From: Actinoplanes sp. SE50/110
Lineage (GTDB): Bacteria > Actinomycetota > Actinomycetes > Mycobacteriales > Micromonosporaceae
Direction: 5' to 3'
NCBI RefSeq assembly: GCF_900119315.1
Contig: NZ_LT827010.1
Coordinates: 6,730,494 to 6,794,493 of the forward strand
Length of the DNA stretch: 64,000 nt
The notes beneath the pieces were generated by a model, which saw nothing but the letters and a program-made list of their open reading frames with translations, made no database searches and was not told where the DNA came from. A program made the translations under genes and the position numbers. How positions within the stretch are numbered: the stretch's first letter is position 1; every line of letters begins with the position of its first letter. Shown here piece by piece: positions 17,901 through 26,700 of the stretch.

Positions 17901-20792
17901 CCGGTACGCGGCGAGCAGGTCGAGCGCGCCGTTCGCGGCGGCGTAGGCGGCGTGCCCCTTGGAGCCCCAGAGCGCCGAGACCGAGGAAACCAGCACGAAG
18001 AAGTCGAGCGGCCAGTCGACGGCGGCCCGGTGCAGCAGCCAGGCACCGCCGGCCTTGGCCGCGGCGGCCGCGGCGAACGCGGCCGGGTCCAGATCTGCGG
18101 GGGCGGCGCTGGTCACGGTGCCGGCCAGGTGCAGGATGCCCCGCACGGGCGGCAGCCCGGCGAGGGGAGCGCAGGCCGCGGCCAGGTCCACGGCGGTGTC
18201 GCAGCCGTCGCCGCGATAGTGGACGTCGACTCCCTGAGCGGCCAGTTCGGCGAGGAAACCGGTGGCCGGGTCGGGCAGCGCCGCGCGGGGCCGCCGGCCG
18301 ATGATCAGCAGATGGCGGGCACCGCGGGCGACCAGCTCCGCGGTCAGGTGGCGGCCCACCGCGCCGAGGCCGCCGGTGACCAGGTAGGTGGCGTCCGGAT
18401 GCAACTCCGGCAGCCCCGCGCCGGGCCGTGCCGGGGTCAGCCGCGCGGCGAGCACCACGCCGGCGCGGACGGCGGTCAGCTCCGGCGGGTCATCGGCGGT
18501 GATCAGGTCGAGCATCGGGCGGACGTCGGTGGGCCGCGGATCGGCCGGCAGGTCCACCACCCCACCCCAACCGTCCGGGTACTCCAGGCCCAGGGTCGGC
18601 GCCAGGCCGTGCAGCAGGCCGTGGTCGGTGGCCTCGGGACGGTCGTCGTCCCCGGTCCGCCGGGCCGCCCGGGTGACCAGGTGGGTCCGGCCGCCGCGCC
18701 GGTCGGCCGCCGCGCCGACGGCCGCCACGATCGCCGCGCAGCGGGCCGCCCCGGTCGACGTGGCCTGCGCGAGCGGCGTGGCGGCGGGCACCAGGAGCAC
18801 GGTGGCCCGGCCGGTCCGCGCCGACCAGAAGGCGCTCCAGCCGTCCCGGTCGGCCGGCAGGTCGCCGATGTCCCAGCCGGGCGGCACCGGCCCGGCGAGC
18901 GGGCCGAGCACGGTCCCGGTCAGGTCGGCCGCGGCCGCCTCGCGCACGATCAGCTCGAGCAGCCGGGTGTCGTCGCCGGCCACCACGAGCGGGTCCCGCC
19001 GGGTCGACGGGCCGGCCGGAGCCGCCGGGCGCCAGTCGAGGGTGAACAGCGGCGCCGGCTCGACCGGCTGCTCCCGCTGCTCCGGCTCGTAGCGTTTGCG
19101 CTGCCACGGGTAGTTCGGCAGGTCGACGACCCGGCGGACGACGGGCGGTGGTTCCGGGGCCGGGTCGGTCGGACCGAGCCGTACGACCTGCGGCGTCGCC
19201 CACCCCTCGGCCAGCTCGCGCAGGGCGGCGGCCGCCGCGGCGGGCTCGGCCGCGGCGATCCAGGCACGCTCGGCCAGCCGGCTGCGACCGGTCGCGGTGG
19301 TGGACGCGAGGGCCGGGAAGTCGGCGGCGGGCAGTGTGGCCAGCCGGGCGGCGTACCGGGCGGCGAGCTCGCGCAGCGCCGGCTCGGTCCGGGCCGAGAT
19401 CTCGAACCCGGCCGGGGCCGGGGCGTCGTCCGGTGGCGGGCCGGACGGCTCCGCGGCGCCCAGCACGACGTGCGCGTTGGTGCCGCTCATGCCGAACGAG
19501 CTGACCCCTGCGTAGCGGCCCGCCCCGGGTGCCCACTCGGTGAGCCGCGCCGGCACGACGATACCGGTGCCGTCGAGGTCGATCCGTGGGTTGAGGGTGC
19601 GGAAGTGCACGACCGGCGGGACCTGCCGATGCCGGAGGCTGAGCACCGCCTTGAGCAGCCCGGCGACGCCGGCCGCCGACTCCAGGTGTCCCAGGTTCGT
19701 CTTGCCCGCCCCGACCGGCAGCGGCGCGCCGCCGTTGCGGCGCCCGAGCGCGGCGGCCAGCGCCTCCACCTCGATCGGGTCGCCGAGCGCGGTGCCGGTG
19801 CCGTGCGTCTCGACGAACCCGATGTCGGCCGCGGTGAGCCGCGCGTCGGCGAGGGCGTCCTCGATCAGCCGCACCTGCGACAGGACGTTGGGCACGGTGA
19901 AGCCACCCGACCGGCCGTCCTGGTTGACCGCCGATCCGTGGATCACCGCATGGATGCGGTCGCCGTCACGGCGCGCCGCGTCGAGCGACTTGAGGACCAC
20001 CACGCCGCAGCCCTCACCGCGGGTGAAGCCGTTCGCGGCGGCGTCGAAGCTCTTGCAGCGGCCGTCCGGCGCCAGCGAGCGCGTCTCGACGACCAGCCGC
20101 GTCGACCGCGGCGACAGGATGAGGTTCACCCCACCGGCCAGGGCCACCTCGCACTCGCCCCGGCGCAGTGCCTGCACGGCCAGGTGCAGGGCGACCAGCG
20201 AGGAGGAGCAGGCCGTGTCGACGGCCAGGGTGGGCCCGGTCAGACCCAGGGTGTAGGCGATCCGCCCGGCCGCGAAGTTGTGCCCGTTGCCGGTCGTCCA
20301 GAAGGCGTCCGGCTCGCCGGCCTGCCAGTCGCGGTAGTCCTGCCACATGATGCCCAGGAAGAGACCGGCCGAGCGGCTGCCGAGTCGGTCGGCGGGCAGC
20401 GCCGCGTCCTCCAGCGCCTCCCAGGCGACCTCCATCAACAGCCGGTGCTGCGGGTCGAGGTGCCGGGCCTCCCGCGGGCTCAGGCCGAAGAAGGCGGCGT
20501 CGAAGCCGAGGACGTCGTCGAGGAAGGCGCCGCGCCGCGGCAGCGTCGCCCAGTCGGCGGCGAACCGGGCCTGCCGGGCCGCCGGCATCGGAGCGACCAG
20601 GTCGCGGCCCGCGGCGAGCGCGTCCCAGTAGCCGGCCAGGCTCGTGATCCCGCCCGGCAGCCGCAGGCCGGCGCCGACGATCGCCACGGGCCGGTTCTCG
20701 TCCTGGGCGGCGAGGCGGCTCTGCAACGTACGGATCGTGGCCATGGCCCGGCGCAGCGGGCCCCGGTCGGCGGATTCGGTCTCGGATGTCAC
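11922..20792 (-). CDS. Type I PKS, two modules: KS-KR-ACP and KS-AT-DH-KR-ACP (PKS-B)
   Basis: 2956 aa. The GTG at 20792 overlaps the PKS-A stop (GTGA) and has ggagga upstream; the open frame extends further 5' but encodes nothing sensible. Module 1: KS (Cys195), no AT (both linkers kept, ending LPNYPWQRKRYE), KR with VTGGLGAVG and the A-type Trp (SALWGSKGHAAY), ACP Ser1112. A 4 x 15-aa Pro-rich linker follows. Module 2: KS (Cys1394), AT with GHSVGE (Ser1833) and HAFH, indicating malonyl-CoA, DH with HxxxGxxxxP (His2128) and DSCLQ, KR with TGGLGALG and a TDD motif (B-type), ACP Ser2861. A C-terminal acidic repeat tail ends in a docking-like helix. Expected output: a beta-hydroxy step, then an enoyl step. 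Confidence 0.95.
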   Translation of the reverse strand: MTSETESADRGPLRRAMATIRTLQSRLAAQDENRPVAIVGAGLRLPGGITSLAGYWDALAAGRDLVAPMPAARQARFAADWATLPRRGAFLDDVLGFDAAFFGLSPREARHLDPQHRLLMEVAWEALEDAALPADRLGSRSAGLFLGIMWQDYRDWQAGEPDAFWTTGNGHNFAAGRIAYTLGLTGPTLAVDTACSSSLVALHLAVQALRRGECEVALAGGVNLILSPRSTRLVVETRSLAPDGRCKSFDAAANGFTRGEGCGVVVLKSLDAARRDGDRIHAVIHGSAVNQDGRSGGFTVPNVLSQVRLIEDALADARLTAADIGFVETHGTGTALGDPIEVEALAAALGRRNGGAPLPVGAGKTNLGHLESAAGVAGLLKAVLSLRHRQVPPVVHFRTLNPRIDLDGTGIVVPARLTEWAPGAGRYAGVSSFGMSGTNAHVVLGAAEPSGPPPDDAPAPAGFEISARTEPALRELAARYAARLATLPAADFPALASTTATGRSRLAERAWIAAAEPAAAAAALRELAEGWATPQVVRLGPTDPAPEPPPVVRRVVDLPNYPWQRKRYEPEQREQPVEPAPLFTLDWRPAAPAGPSTRRDPLVVAGDDTRLLELIVREAAAADLTGTVLGPLAGPVPPGWDIGDLPADRDGWSAFWSARTGRATVLLVPAATPLAQATSTGAARCAAIVAAVGAAADRRGGRTHLVTRAARRTGDDDRPEATDHGLLHGLAPTLGLEYPDGWGGVVDLPADPRPTDVRPMLDLITADDPPELTAVRAGVVLAARLTPARPGAGLPELHPDATYLVTGGLGAVGRHLTAELVARGARHLLIIGRRPRAALPDPATGFLAELAAQGVDVHYRGDGCDTAVDLAAACAPLAGLPPVRGILHLAGTVTSAAPADLDPAAFAAAAAAKAGGAWLLHRAAVDWPLDFFVLVSSVSALWGSKGHAAYAAANGALDLLAAYRRGQGLPATSVAYGPWALDGEGMADRATRERAERTGIGAMGAAEARSALAVAVPGAAGHVIACRADLVRLGRVLPRLRAGLLAGHAEPVTGTAAGPVSGTTAGPVAPPAPVDAATVRDTVAHLLAVQLGYDGAADIRPDMGFADLGLDSINAVDLAERLTARLGRAVPVTALFDHPSVAELTAYLTGAGRPAAPAPPARPWSAETPAAPAPPARPWSAETPAAPAPPARPWSAETSAAPAPPARPRPAETPAAADPTRVRPSPGGEPIAIVGMACRFPQADSAGELWELLDAGIDAVGPAPADRWGSGILRGGRVTTDQGGYLRGIDLFDAGFFDVPAREARSMDPQQRLLMETAWHALEDAGIAPSALRGTATGVFVGISYADYARLLARGGADDVDAYYGTGTALNATAGRLAYALGLHGPALAVDTACSSSLVAAHLAVRALRAGEADAALVGGVNILLDPMSSVAVSQAHMLAPDGRCRTFDADADGFVRAEGCGVLVLKRLADARRDGDDVLAVIRGSAVNSDGASSGLTVPNGSAQERLLTAALADAGLPGHAVSYLEAHGTGTRLGDPIEVAAAWRALGPGRDTGEPLLVGSVKSNIGHCESAAGLAGIVKVLLALRHGRIPANLHFRTPNPHVDWAGTNVRVVAAGTPWPRGPVPRVAGVSGFGFTGTNAHLVLADPDQPSVTPPTRPGSAHLVTVSAPDPDGLARVTAAWHDRLTGAADGDLAALAAVSGRGRTHFRYRRSAVGRTGADLARELTAAGPVYGAAQPPRVAFLFTGQGSQYFGMGRDLYETEPAFREVFDRCDDLMRPRLGTSLTELVFTGEDAAALHQTRVTQPALVALALSLVATWRSWGVEPATVLGHSVGEIAAAVCAGILDLPAACEFVVRRAELMQSTGPGRMLSVPAPEKLVEEWIRDTGLDLAAVNGPEATVVAGPADAIEALAARLSAENVRHRPLATSHAFHSRLMDPILDRLRGELAGLRTAPETIPLVANLTGQTGTTLDAEYWCEQVRRPVRFHDGLVRLGEIGADVLLEIGPDRTLTNLAGAAGLVPAGGAVSSLRRGIPARTAMLTAAAALYRAGQRLDFDRVHPTRPGRVDTPRYPFARTSYWVRPQPVAATTPDASAGPAWGTELRSPALPGRVFASHRSTTYPAHLTDHRLFGTVSVPGASQLATVLSALSGGRDTVRLQDVHFPRALVLHEGERYEQQVIESAGPDGRRVTVQSLVHEETGRWQEHLVARLPAEPPATGADDGPRADHLRHRADRELTGERFYRHLHLLGYHLGPSFRWIDHIWIAGDQALVRLTRPVETREDPGGYAVHPGLLDSCLQSAVCFAVDGEPDGEPDSEPDSGGAGLAIPFSVSRLAWHERPAADAELWAHVRVRRDADGAGLLRVGSADIRLTGPDGRTSVLIEDFRFRYAPRALVEASLSARAEVRRVDWTPVVDDGERPGSVTVLGSPPIETALREAGLRLTGLDADVLVDARFTADRPAPAQIAAEVTRILRTLPADRGYAFVGPPGPDGRPVVEAISGLLAGLRAEQPDRRVRVVEPREGWRPEHLAAALTAAIPEDGVLLAAGPDGLRARHLTGLRPPASPPVWDTAGSALITGGLGALGLSVASFLVARGVRHLTLMARSGPDEPARQVLADLATAGATVQVLTGDVTDPADCRTAVEQAGRDAPVRFVLHLAGTTDDRAFDGLTPDSFDSVFAAKVTGAVQLAAAVGTRPLTAFVLFSSASAVLGSAGQANYAAANGYLDGLATVLRGAGVPATSVGWGPWSTRYRDGLADTPAVRRAMSVRGLRALTDEQAWPVLDAVLAGGPDRLVVVAGGAEPAVPPSPAPPAAATDRGWLRDRLGDPAGLRAAIGRMVGEVLGDPGPVDPGLGFMDLGLDSIMTVDLQRRLSHALGRDLPVTVALDHPTVDRLAAHIEPAVAGEATEPADDLNRLDRDDLDPLDRDDLDPLDRDDLGEMSLDDLVRAVRADVATEG
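11985..12066. repeat. 24-bp tandem repeat in PKS-B C-terminus
   Basis: Three near-identical 24-bp units (from 11985, 12009 and 12033) plus a partial fourth (12057-12066). They encode an acidic DRDDLDPL-type 8-residue repeat between the last ACP and the terminal docking helix of PKS-B. In frame, so length changes would only alter linker length. Confidence 0.9.
13834..13869. repeat. 12-bp tandem repeat in PKS-B DH domain
   Basis: Three 12-bp units (13834, 13846, 13858) encode repeated GEPD/SEPD in the DH of PKS-B module 2, shortly after the DSCLQ motif. In frame; probably a surface loop expansion. Confidence 0.8.
17155..17334. repeat. 45-bp tandem repeat, 4 copies, inter-module linker of PKS-B
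   Basis: Four 45-bp units (starts 17155, 17200, 17245, 17290). The first is the most diverged; the others are nearly identical. Each encodes a 15-residue Pro/Ala-rich unit (core PPARPWSAET) between ACP1 and KS2. The frame is kept. This looks like a recently expanded flexible linker. Confidence 0.93.
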
Positions 20793-23700
20793 GTCGGTCC
20801 TCCGTGGGGGGTCAGGCGCTCGCAGAGTGCGCCGGCCAGGGCGCGGGCCGAGCTGTGGGCCCAGAGCACGGTCGGTGACAGCCGCAGGCCGAAGATCGAC
20901 TCCAGTCGGTTGCGCAGTTCCAGGCTGAGCAGGGAGTCCAGGCCGAGGGACTTGAAACCGGCGTCGGCCTCGATGGCCGCCGGGTCCAGCCGCAGCACCC
21001 GGCCGGTCAGCTCGCGCACCTTGATCTCGGCCACCCGCAGCCGGTCCGCACCCTCCGCCGCGTGCAGGCGGGCCAGGAAGTCGCCGTCGGCGACCGCCGG
21101 GCCGCCGTCCCGGCGCGAGAGCTCGAGCAGGGTGCGCCAGCTGGGCAGGGCCGCCGTCTCGGGGTTCGCGTCGAACCAGCGCCGCAGGTCCAGGTCGACA
21201 TAGGCGGTGACCGGCCGGTCCTCGTCGAGCGCCGCGGTCAGCAGCGCCCACGCCGCCTCCGGCTCGATGCCGCCCATCCCCCGGCTGGCCAACCGGTCGC
21301 CGCGTCCCCGCTCGGCCGCGGCCAGCCCGATGCCGGCGAACGGCCCCCACTGGATGCTCGTGGTCGCCCGGCCGGCCCGGCGCCGGGCCTCGGCGAACGC
21401 GTCGAGGGCGGCGTTGGCCGCGCTGTAGGCGGCCTGGCCCGGGTTGCCCAGCAGCCCGGCCACGGAGCTGAAGAGGACGAAGAAGTCGAGCGGGTCGTTG
21501 CGGGTGAGCGCGTCGAGGTGCCGGGCTCCGCCGAGTTTCACGCCGACGGCGGTGTGCAGGTGCCGGTCGGTGAGGCTGGCCACGGTGGCGTCGGCGAGGA
21601 CGCCGGCCGCGTGCACGACGCCGCGCAGCGGGGGGATCCGGTCCCGGACGCCGGCCAGCGCCGCGCCGAGCGCGTCCCTGTCGGCGACGTCGCCGGCGAC
21701 GACCTCGACCTGGACGTTCTGGGCGCGCATCGCCTTGACCCGCAGCTCCGCGGTGGGGTCCGGGCCGGAGCGGCCGAGCAGCACCAAGGCGCCCGCTCCC
21801 CGGTCGGCGAGATGCTCGGCCAGCGACAGGCCGAGCGCGCCGAGCCCACCGGTGATCAGGTAGGCGCCGTCGGCCCGGAACTGACCGTCGGGGCGGGGCA
21901 CCGGGGTCACCTCGGTGGCGGTGGCCGGGTCGGTCAGCGCCAGCCGCTGCGCGCCGCGGCGGTTCCGGTCCGGCGCCGCCCGGGCCGCTTGGCCGTACGT
22001 CATGGTCCGCACCGGCAGGGCCGGCACCCGGCCGGCCGCCACCAGATCCCACACCAGTTCGAGCGTGCGGGCGAAGCGGTGCGGGTGCCGGCCGAGCAGT
22101 TGCCGGACGTCGCAGACGCTGAGCCCCACGCCGGGACGCAGCAGGTCCGGTGGGTGCACCCGGACCGGGTCGGCGCCCAGCACCACGACGCGGCCCTCGA
22201 CGCCGAGCACGGTCAGGCTGTCCTCGATCTCCACGTCCGGGTTGGCCTGCGGGTGCAGCACCATGTCGACGCCGCGGCCACCGGTGGCGGACAGCACCGT
22301 CCGTGTCCAGTCCGGGTCGCGGGTGTCGACCACGAGCGCGGCGCCGGCCGACTCGGCCAGTTCCCCCGCGGTCGTGTCACCCGCGGTGGCCAGCACCCGG
22401 GCGCCCCGCAGGCGGGCCAGCGCGACGCCGGCCAGGGCGGTGCCGTCGGTGCCCGCGTGGATCAGCACGGTGTCGCCGGTCTCCACCCCACCCAGGCGGA
22501 CCAGGGCGTGCCAGGCGGTGGTGAGTACCAGCGGCAGGGCGGCCGCCTCGGCGTCGCTCAGCGCCGGAGGCGCCGGCCGGGTGTGATCGGCCCGGACGGT
22601 GACCTCGGCGGCCAGCGCGCCCGGAGTGCAGGCGACGACCCGGTCGCCCACCGCGATGCCGGTGATGTCCGGTCCGACCGCGGTGACCATGCCGGCACAG
22701 GAGGTGCCGAGGCTGGTGTCCCCGTCACCGGTGGCGGCACCGCGCAGCCGGGCCTCGTCATGCTCGTCGACGGCCGCGGCGGTCACCGCGACACTCACTT
22801 CGCCGGGGCCGCAGCGACGCACGCGGTCCGGCACCCAGATCAGCTGCCCCGCGTCGGTCACCGCGCCGCGGAACGGCTGCGGCGGGGTGACCGGCGGGGG
22901 CAGCACGGGCGGCGCACCCGGCCCGGGGCGGAGCCGGGCCACGAGACGCCGTCGCCCGCGGAGGGCGACCTGGTCCTCGGCGGAGGCTCCGAGCACCTCG
23001 GCGGCGGCCCGGGCGGCCCACTCCGGACCGGCCGCGTCGACGTCGATCAGGCGCGCGCCGAGCTCGCCGTGCTCGCGGCGCAGCACCCGGGTGAAGCCCC
23101 AGTAGAGCGCGGCGCAGGGGTTCACGACGTCGTCGGCCGTCACGGCCTGTGCGCCGGCCGTGATCACCGCGAGGCGCGGCGTGGTCCCGGCGGCGGTGCC
23201 GGCGGTGGCGAGGCCGGCCAGCGCGCTGAGCCCACGTTCCTGGGTTTCGCAGTCGGCGGACGCGGACGGCGCGAGGAAGACGACGCCATCCAGGCCGTCG
23301 GGCACGGTGTCGCCCGACCGGTGAGGCACGACTTCGGCGCCCAGCTCCGCCATCGCCTCGGCCAGCGCGTCACCGGACCCGGCCGGCGGGGTGCAGAGCG
23401 CCCATCGGCCGGGGACGGGCACGGGGTCCGGCTCGACCGGCTCGGTCCAGGCGAGGTGGTAGCGCAACGCGTCGTCCGCGCTCGCGCCGTGCTCGGCCAG
23501 GGGCTCGAACCGCAGGCCGCGCAGCACCATCAGCGGGTGCCGGGCCTCGTCGAAGACGATCACGTCGGCATCGGCGGGACCGCGGCGCTCGGCGTACGAC
23601 CAGAGCGTGACCGTGGTGTCCTCGGGCGCCCGCAGAATCTCGACCGTGCCCAGCGCGACCGGCACCACGGCGGTGTCGCCGGCCGGCTCACAGGCGGCCA

Positions 23701-26700
23701 GTGCCACCTGCAGTGCGGCGTCGATCAGGGCCGGATGCGGGGCGCCGTGGGACGGGGCCGCGCGCAGCCGCTCGGCGAGCACGATCTCGCCCAGCGCCCG
23801 CCCGTCGCCGGCGGCCAGGCGCCGGATGCCGCGCAGAGCCGGCCCGTACTGCAGGCCGCGCCCGTGCCAGAGGCGGTAGAAGTCGTCGGCGTCATGGGTG
23901 AGCCGGGCGGCGAGATCGTCGGGGAAGGCCGGCGCCAGGCGGGGCTGCTGAGCGCGGACGACACGAGCGGTCGCCTTCTCCTCCCACGTCGTGGCCGCCT
24001 CGGGCAGCGCGAGCAGCCGGACGGTGGCGCCCCGGGCGGTGTCGCGCCAGTGGGCGGCCAGCCCGACCGGGGCCTCGCCGAGAGCCACCGCGCCGGTGAG
24101 CCGCAGCCCGGTGATCAGCCCCGGGGCCGCCCGCCACCGCTGCCGTGCGCAGGACAGCAGGGCCGTCAGCACGGCCGCGCCCGGCAGGACCGGCACACCG
24201 TGCACCTGGTGCTCGGCCAGCCACGGCACCCCGGCGCAGGAGAGCGTGAAGGTGGCGGTCCAGCTGCCCGGGTCGTCCGGTGCCGGGCGCAGCCGGGCGG
24301 CGAAGCCCTGGGTGCCGGACCAGGCGCCGGGGGCCTCCACCGGCCAGTACGGCTCCGGCCGCAGCGGATATCCGGGGGCGGCGGCCACACCCTCGCGCGG
24401 CAGGCCGCCGAACGGCTCCAGGCCGGCGACGTAGGCGGCCGCGGCGGCCGTCGCGAAGTCTCCGACAGTGCCCTGACCGCGCCGCAGGGTCGCCAGGACG
24501 GCCGGGGCGTGCGCGCGCCGTGCCGAGACCCGCTTGATCGGGGTGACCAGGATCGGGTGCGGGCTGATCTCGACGATGTGCGTGACGCCGTCGTCGAGCA
24601 GGTCGCCGATCGCGTCCGCGAACATCACCGGACGGCGCAGGTTGTCCACCCAGTAGGCGGCGTCCAACTCGGTGCCGGACACCAGCGCCCGGCGCACCGT
24701 GGACATCATCGCGGGACGGCCCGGCCGGGGCCGGACGGCGCTCAGCGCGTCGAGCAGATCGGGGCGCAGCGCGTCCATCTGCGGGCTGTGCGAGGCGTAG
24801 TCGACGTTGACCAGGCGGCAGTACGTGCCCTCGGCCTCCAGCAGTTCCTTGAGGATCAGCACCGAGTCGGCGTCGCCGGAGAGCACGCACGAGGTCGGTC
24901 CGTTGTGCGCGGCCAGCGCGACGGTGTCCTCGAAACCCTCCAGCGCGGCGTACGCCGAGTCGACGTCGAGGTCGACCATGAGCATCCGGCCGCGACCGCT
25001 GGTGCGGGCGGCGATCCGGCTGCGCCGGGCCACCACCAGGGCGGCGTCGTCGAGGCTGAGCGCGCCGGTGACGGTGGCCGCCACCACCTCGCCCTGGCTG
25101 TGGCCGATCACCACGTCGGGTTCCACGCCGCAGGCACGCCACAGCGCGGTCAGGCCGAGTGCGGTCGCCCAGAGGACGGGCTGCAGCCGGTCGAGGCGGT
25201 CCATCCAGCGGTCGTCGCCGCCGGCGGCGAACACGTCCAGCAGGTCCTCGTCGAGGTGCGGGCGCAGGGCCACGGCGCACCGGTCGATCACGTCCCGGAA
25301 CACCGGGCTGTCGCGGTACAGCTCGCGGCCCATCCCCGCCCACTGCGCGCCCTGGCCGGGGTAGACGAACGCGACCCGGCCGGTCTCGACCGCGCGGCCG
25401 GTGACCAGACCGGGGTCGTCCTGGGCGTCCTCGGCCCGGCCGGCCAGCGCGTCGAGCAGCCGGCGCAGCTCCTGCGGCCGAGATCCGACCACCGCGGCCC
25501 GCACCCCGAAGTGGTCGCGTCGCCAGGCCAGGGTGCCCGCCAGCCCGGGCACCCGGTCGGCGGCGGCGGGTACGGCGGCGGCCAGGTCAGCGGCCCGGCG
25601 GGTCAGCGACGGCCAGTCCTTGGCGGACAGCATGGTCACCGGGGGAAGTCCGGTCGAAGCCCCGTCCCGCCCGGCCTCCGGCCCGCCCACCGGTGGGTCC
25701 TGCACCACCACGTGGGCATTGGTTCCGCCCCAGCCGAACGAGCTCACGCCCAGCCGGACGGGGCCGGCCGGCACCGGCACCGGTTCACGCACCACCCGCA
25801 CGCCCAGGTCGGTGAACGGGATGGCCGGGTTGAGGCGCGCCGAGTTGAGGCTCGGCGGCACGACCCGGTGCCGCAGCACGAGCAGCAGCTTGATCAGCCC
25901 GGCCAGGCCGGCGCAGGCCTCGAGGTGGCCGATGTTCGTCTTGATCGATCCGACGTGCAGGGGTTCGTCACCGGGACGGCCGAGCAGCCGGCCGAGCGTG
26001 GTGACCTCGATCGGGTCGCCCCGGTCGGTGCCGGTGCCGTGTGCCTCGATGTAGAAGGGCGCCGGACCGGTGGGCTCGCCCGGCGGGCCGTACGCCGAGC
26101 GGATGAGGTCCTCCTGCCCGTCCGGGCTGGGAGTGACCAGACTCTCCCCGCCGCCGTCGTTGTTCACCACGGTCCGCGCGATGACCCCGTGGATCCGGTC
26201 GCCGTCGGCCAGCGCCCGGTCGAGAGTCTTGAGACAGAGCGCGGCGACCCCCTCGCCCCGGACGAAACCGTTGGCCTCGTCGGAGAACGTGGCGCAGCGC
26301 CCGTCCGGCGAGAGCGCCCCGAAGTGGGTCAGGCCGACCGTGACGTGCGGGTCGAGGATGAGGTTGACCCCGGCGACCAGCGCCGCGCCGATCTCCCCCG
26401 AGCGCAGGGCCTGCCCGGCCAGGTGCAGCGCCACCAGCGACGATGAGCAGCCGGTCTCGACGGTCATGCTCGGGCCGCGCAGTTTGAGGAAGTAGGACAC
26501 CCGGGCGGCGATCACGTCCAGCGCGTTGCCGACCAGGCTGTGCGGCGTGGCCGGTGCGGCGCTGCGCCCACGGACCAGCTCGTAGTCGTGCCAGGAGGCG
26601 CCGACGTAGACACCGGTTCGGGATCCGGCGAGACCGGCCGCCGGGATGCCGGCGTCCTCGAGGGTGCGCCAGGCCGTCTCCAGCAGCAGGCGCTGCTGCG

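Noticed and set aside
20793..22052. Upstream in-frame extension of PKS-B
   Set aside because: Overlaps PKS-A coding sequence and has shadow composition; GTG 20792 with ggagga is the real start.
16833..26446. Very long plus-strand open frames opposite the PKS genes (up to about 1800 codons)
   Set aside because: Antisense shadows caused by high G+C; no domain or motif is visible, while the minus strand encodes clear PKS domains.
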